A program made the translations under genes and the position numbers. Of a DNA stretch of 64,000 nucleotides, positions 59,639 through 64,000 are shown piece after piece (position 1 is the stretch's first letter; every line of letters begins with the position of its first letter). The notes beneath the pieces were generated by a model. It was given only the letters and a program-made list of their open reading frames with translations. It had not been told where the DNA came from and searched no databases. Source of the stretch: Bursaphelenchus xylophilus (lineage: Eukaryota > Nematoda > Chromadorea > Rhabditida > Aphelenchoididae). Location: positions 2,852,001-2,916,000 of the forward strand of contig CAJFCV020000003.1 in the NCBI GenBank assembly GCA_904066235.2, in the 5' to 3' direction.

Positions 59639-59962
59639 GAGATCAATCTCATTCAGGCTTTCCGAAAATTAACAAAAATGTATATTTCTTCAGAATTGGC
59701 CAAGACAAAATATAAAATCACTTCCACAAAAAACTGGTCCTTATACAAGAAATCTTACGAATATCGACATTGAATATGGAAGAAACAAAATCCGTCGGAA
59801 TGACCAACAAACGACAGGAGAATACAAATCACGACCAACTCTTTTAGAGACATTTTTGAGGAATTCTTTGTGTGCTAAATGATGAATCAATCGAAAATTA
59901 AAAAACTTTTATATTTGCAATTTTTTGATCAAAATTATTTCCAATTTTCAAAAATCAACATT

Positions 59963-60238
59963 TCAGTCCGCCGGGAAAATAGTGAGCACAAAATCGATGC
60001 GCCAATCGCGTCGCTGAAGAGCAATGATTTTGTCGGAAGACAATTCACGTTTTCGGCAGCGACCACGGGTTTGGAGAGACTGCAGACAGTCAGAGAAAAG
60101 AAGTTTCCCCAAACCAAAAGCGACGAACGATTTGATGGCCTTTCGCTCGATTCCTCTGGTGATCCAATCTGAATGATAATTGGTCTCATCTGAACGATGA
60201 ATGGCCAAAACTAACTGGTTTTGGTCAGGCAGCGAAAG
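59963..60238. repeat. Dispersed repeat R, copy 2
   Basis: Starts with a family A-like end (TCAGTCCGCCGGGAAAATAG), then GGTTTGGAGAGACTGCAGAC, GTTTCCCCAAACCAAAAGCG and CTCATCTGAACGATGAATGG, in the same order as 49740-50041. Confidence 0.7.
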
Positions 60239-60277
60239 CTGCCAAATTTATTTTTCAATTCTCCATAAGAAACAAAT

Positions 60278-61790
60278 TTATTTAGGCAACTCTCTATCAG
60301 CAACAGCATCCACATCAGCTAAGAACAAGCTGATCTTGCTTCCTCCGTCATGCAGAACTCCATCGCCAAACACGGGTTCGCCGTGGATTTTGAAGTCGCG
60401 ATAAGGTATTTCCCAAACAAGCGAGTAGCCCAGCTCCAGCATATTGGCAGTGGAAACGTTGCCAGTCGTGATTCCACAGAGCATTTTGACAAATCCATCG
60501 GCCCTCATCTCTCTGGCGGCCGAAATCAGCATAGTCTGGAGGATATTGTTACTGAAATCAAAAGAGATTTGGTCGTATTTTAAAAAGCAAAGGCTGATTT
60601 TGCAAAATATCTTTGTTTTAGGAGTTTCGAGGTCGGAATATCAGGAAAAGAAAGAAAAATGTCAAAAGTTTGGCAAAAGGATGTCAAGTTGCAGCAGCAT
60701 CTCAAAATTAGAGCCGTAAAAGTATTAAAAATGAATTTTAAATGCCTGCTTACCCACTATATTCCTTTGCAACAGCCGCATGTTCACCATGGCCCATCAG
60801 TACTCTTCCATTATCTCTCGGGACGAAATGCCCGATCATTCCCAAACAGTAATTGACGACGGTAGAGCAAACTGCAGCATTCCTCTTCTTGATCTGGTAC
60901 TTGTTGACGTAGTGGTCGTGTACTGCAAATAAAATCAAAAAAATTTAAAAATAAAAAAAAACGTACAAAGGCCAAAATCCTTAACCCCCATGGGCGAAGG
61001 GACGGAATTCTCGTCAATTATCTCGACAAAGCCGAGATAGTATCCGGCCATTTTGTCACCATCCATGGCCACGATTGAGTATGGGAACCGGAGACATTGT
61101 CTGGACATTCCGTCGAGGATTTCGTTGACAAAAGTGTCTCTGTCGATCTCTGGAGAAATATTTCTTTGGTAAGAAGATAAAGTCAGGGTTATCAAAAAGT
61201 AATTTCTAAATGGGCTATGACTCAAATCGCATCTAAAACAAAACGCTAAAAAATTTTAAAAAATGGCGGGAAAATCGAGTGTTTGATTTTTTACAAATGT
61301 AAATAGTGAAAAAAATATTCACAACCCACTCTTAGAATGTCAAAATTCAGCGCCAATCTAAGCCTAGGCTAAGCCTGAACTAAGTTTAACTCGCCTAGGG
61401 CTAAGCCTGAGCCTTATATTCCTTGGAACCGCAATTGTTCGCAGGCTGCGACCAAATTTTTGTACAAAATCGTCAACAAACTCACCCAGATACTTCAAAA
61501 TCGGTTCATGCTGCAGAAAGGCCTCCACACAAAAGTTCTCGATCATTTTGACATCGCTGTACTCCGCCACTTCGATGCTGATCGTCTTTCCTGGAGCCTT
61601 TTTCAGAGGGAAATTCGGGATCAAGACCTTCCGATTGTAGGAAAAGGCGTTCGGAGCTGAACTGAACCGACGAACTTTGGCGAGAATATTGACTGAGGAG
61701 GAGAGGAAATGTGGGTACCTGGAAAAATAAAATTGACGAAAGATGGGTGGGGTAAAATACGGAGAGGCACACGAACGCTTACCGAAGCAT
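60278..61790 (-). CDS. GNAT N-acetyltransferase B, probably mitochondrial
   Basis: Exons in transcript order: 61783-61790, 61486-61718, 60967-61149, 60754-60922 and 60278-60551 join in phase to 288 residues. The 8 nt first exon encodes ML plus two bases of an Arg codon. Exon 2 continues basic and Ser-rich (ILAKVRRFSSAPNAFSYNRK), with an RRFSSA site like a presequence cleavage point. KTISIEVAEYSDVKMIENFC begins the catalytic domain. The motif A region reads YSGNNILQTMLISAAREM, so the second glycine of the usual GxG is an Asn. This may change acetyl-CoA binding or mark loss of activity. AATAAA overlaps the stop (60277-60282). It is inverted relative to its three paralogues. Substrate unknown. 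Confidence 0.82.
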
Positions 61791-61960
61791 TTTTGATGAT
61801 TTTCGGACCGACTTTTGCGAAAAATGAGGCGAAAATAATGGAAAAATTTTGAACGGACAAAAAATTAAAAAAAAATCAAAATTAAAAATTTTCAAATTTA
61901 AAATTAAAGGCATTTCGGTTGATTTTTTCTTTTTTCGCCGTTTTTTCTTCTCCATTGAGT

Positions 61961-63350
61961 ATGTTACAGTAAGCGTCATCGAGGTTTTTATTCGATTTTT
62001 TCTCGAAAATCTTCTTATTCTCTTCTATTCTATTAAAACTGTCGTATTTTACCTTTCCAAAAAATTATTTTACCATTTTCCAGCTCCTTTTCCCTCCTGG
62101 CCTCATTTCCCAAAGGAATTTCCCGCCAGTTGAGCAACACAATCAAGAGATTTGCCTCGAATCGACACGTTGTGGTCCCAAGTTATCCTCTCCGCAAGAA
62201 GCCTGGGAAAACTGTCAGCATTGAGGTTGCGCAACCAACTGATATTGCGATTTTTGAAAAGTATTGTAAGACTTTATATCATGCGGAGCCGTTGGCCATA
62301 GCTTTTGGTGAGTTGTTTTCTTTTTCGCCTTTTTTTGTCGAAGTGATACAAAAAAAGCGTATTTTGTTTTTTTATATCAAACTGTCGGAAAAATAATGAG
62401 CACAATGGTGCTACGCCAATCAGGTCGCTGAAGTCAAAAGAAATTTAGTAATTTGTCGCGACACAATTCATTTTCCCGGCAGCGATGCGATTTTTGATGC
62501 GGCGGACTGTTCATTATTTTCCCGACAGACTAATAGTCACTCCTTCGAAGGACAGTCAATTATTAGAACTCTTGAGAAAATGTTTTACTTTTTTCATTTT
62601 CAAGACTTTTCTAATTTCAGAATGCCCTCCAGAAGAGGTCTATAAGCATTTCACCTTGCCTTTGATCGAACGGGCCCTTCGTTTCCCGTATACTATCATG
62701 GTAATGGACGGCGATCAAATGGTTGGATTCAATTTGAGTACCATCGAAGTTTTTGACGAGCACCGGCCTCTCGCGCCGGTTGATGTGGATGACTTTGGAG
62801 ATGGTAAGAGATAGTTTTTTTCCATTTTTGGTTTAAAAATGCCCTGATTGGATTTCACTTTCTTCTGTGTTTTAGTAGTCGAATACTACGTGAAATACCA
62901 CGGTGTCACGGAGAAGAAGATGAAAGATTTTCTGGGGATTTCTTACTACGCCGGTGACGTTGTCCCCAATTTTATGCCCAAAATGGAACGATATGTCCTG
63001 GGGCATGGTGCGCTGGCTTCGGTGGCTAAGGAGTACACTGGGTAAGGAAAAAATGATAAATTTGGACCTTGTTTAGAAACGGCCTCGTCTCCGCCGTTCT
63101 CATCGAAACTGCCCGTCAAATGGCAGCCGACCGAATTTGCAACTACATTCATGGGAACCCCACGGCCAGTGAGTCGGCGAAAGTGGCGCCAAGAGTTGGT
63201 CTGGCGGAAGTTTGGCGCCTCAACTTCATTGACATCAAAATTGACGGGAAGTTTGCGATCAAGAAGAGAAAAGCCAAAGCCGGCCTTGGAGCAATTGCTG
63301 GGAACTTTGGCCTGGTTCAGGATGTTGCCAAATACGAGTATTTGAAATAG
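61961..63350 (+). CDS. GNAT N-acetyltransferase C, probably mitochondrial
   Basis: Exons 61961-61968, 62084-62307, 62621-62803, 62876-63041 and 63077-63350 give 284 residues. The 8 nt first exon (ATGTTACA, then GTAAGC) supplies ML and part of His. Exon 2 reads SFSLLASFPKGISRQLSNTI, basic and without acidic residues, as in a presequence. ERALRFPYTIMVMDGDQMVG is a central GNAT strand region, and EYTGNGLVSAVLIETARQMA is motif A with an intact GNG. Divergent from GNAT B: the ATGs are 170 bp apart, so they may share a promoter. A family A MITE sits in intron 2. AATAAA is at 63358-63363, 8 nt after the stop. Substrate unknown. Confidence 0.83.
62377..62533. mobile_element. Family A MITE in GNAT C intron 2
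   Basis: TA-flanked, GAGC subtype; TCAAACTGTCGGAAAAATAA; right end TTATTTTCCCGACAGACTAA. GNAT intron 2 lacks it in copies A and B, so it arrived after the duplications or in this lineage only. Confidence 0.83.
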
Positions 63351-63483
63351 GAATACGAATAAAAGACTTACGAGTTTCGAAATTTGAAGTTATCAAAAAC
63401 AAAAAATGGAAAAAATTTTAAAAAATATAAATAAAAAATTTCGGCATTCGGTTGATTTTTCCCTTTCTTCGGCTTAAGTCGGA

Positions 63484-64000
63484 ATGTTACGGTGGGTTTT
63501 ATTTGATTTTTTAAACCTGTTTTCCCGTATTTTATCCCTTACAAAGAATATTATTTATTTTTTTAGCTCCATTTCCCACATTCAGGCTTCATTTTGGAAT
63601 GGAATTCCCATGTGTGGTTTGATCCACACGACAAAGAGATTTGCCTCAAATCGGCACGTTGTTGTGCCAAATTATCCTCTTCACAAGAAGCCTGGGAAAA
63701 CTGTCAGCATTGAGGTCGCGCAACCAAGTGATTTTGGAATTTTTGAGAAGTATTGCAAAACTTTATATCATGCGGAACCCTTGACTATAGCTTTTGGTGA
63801 GTTCATTTTTTATAAGTTTTATTGGATGGCTGAAAATTTTTTTTTTATGTGACAAGACGGTTGGGTAGAAAACCCTTTTTTCCGCATAAAATTGGCAAAG
63901 AAAAAAAAGCAAAAATGTGACATTTTTTCGAGAAATTACTTTTCAACATGTTTTTAATTTGGAACACCTCAGAATGCCCACCGGAAGACATCTACAAGCA
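63484..64000 (+). CDS. GNAT N-acetyltransferase D, cut by the window end
   Basis: Exon 1 is 63484-63491 (ATGTTACG with GTGGGT donor), exon 2 is 63567-63796, and exon 3 starts at 63973 (ECPPEDIYK) and runs off the window. The presequence-like start SISHIQASFWNGIPMCGLIH differs from C, but from TTKRFASNRHVV onward D and C are nearly identical, marking the youngest duplication of the cluster. The first 135 bp upstream resemble the region upstream of C as well. Confidence 0.8.

Noticed and set aside
553..62052. GTAAAATACG as a splice donor
   Set aside because: It occurs in both orientations, in intergenic DNA and mid-intron; none of the donors used by the gene models is a copy.

Overview
The window is AT-rich animal DNA. 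I read it as a free-living rhabditid nematode, most likely Caenorhabditis or a close relative. The evidence is: small introns with GTAAG donors and TTTTCAG-like acceptors, one only 43 nt; a nematode-type Str-superfamily chemoreceptor; and transposon remnants matching the nematode Tc1/mariner and Tc4/Tc5 styles (TA and TNA target duplications). The genus is inference; no marker gene fixes it.

From 1 to about 45 kb there is no gene I can name. The stretch is a graveyard of non-autonomous DNA transposons. About 20 copies of a 130-165 bp TA-flanked element (family A) and ten of a TA-flanked element carrying TGCACTGTGCA palindromes (family B) are scattered throughout, together with hAT-like foldbacks with 8 bp duplications, Mutator-like elements with 9 bp duplications, a TTAA element enclosing a small two-exon gene, Tc4/Tc5-like elements, and a 2 kb tandem array. 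Between them lie GC-balanced islands with open frames that may be exons of genes with very long introns or conserved non-coding DNA. The best is a possible terminal exon at 21319-21502.

From 45 to 64 kb the DNA is genic. In order: a Str-superfamily seven-transmembrane receptor (+), a DHHC palmitoyltransferase of the ZDHHC1/11 type (-, convergent with the receptor), an SLC25A44-type mitochondrial carrier (+, divergent from the palmitoyltransferase), a 914 bp palindrome, then a cluster of four related GNAT N-acetyltransferases (+, -, +, + and cut by the window end). The GNAT genes share an architecture: an 8-11 nt first coding exon, an exon 2 that looks like a mitochondrial presequence, and introns at the same places and phases. 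They are clearly local duplicates.

The carrier and the GNATs may both act in mitochondria; a shared pathway is not shown. A 10-mer, GTAAAATACG, occurs 35 times on either strand (21 by 17.5 kb), in introns, intergenic DNA and twice per unit of the tandem array, far above my base-composition estimate of less than one.
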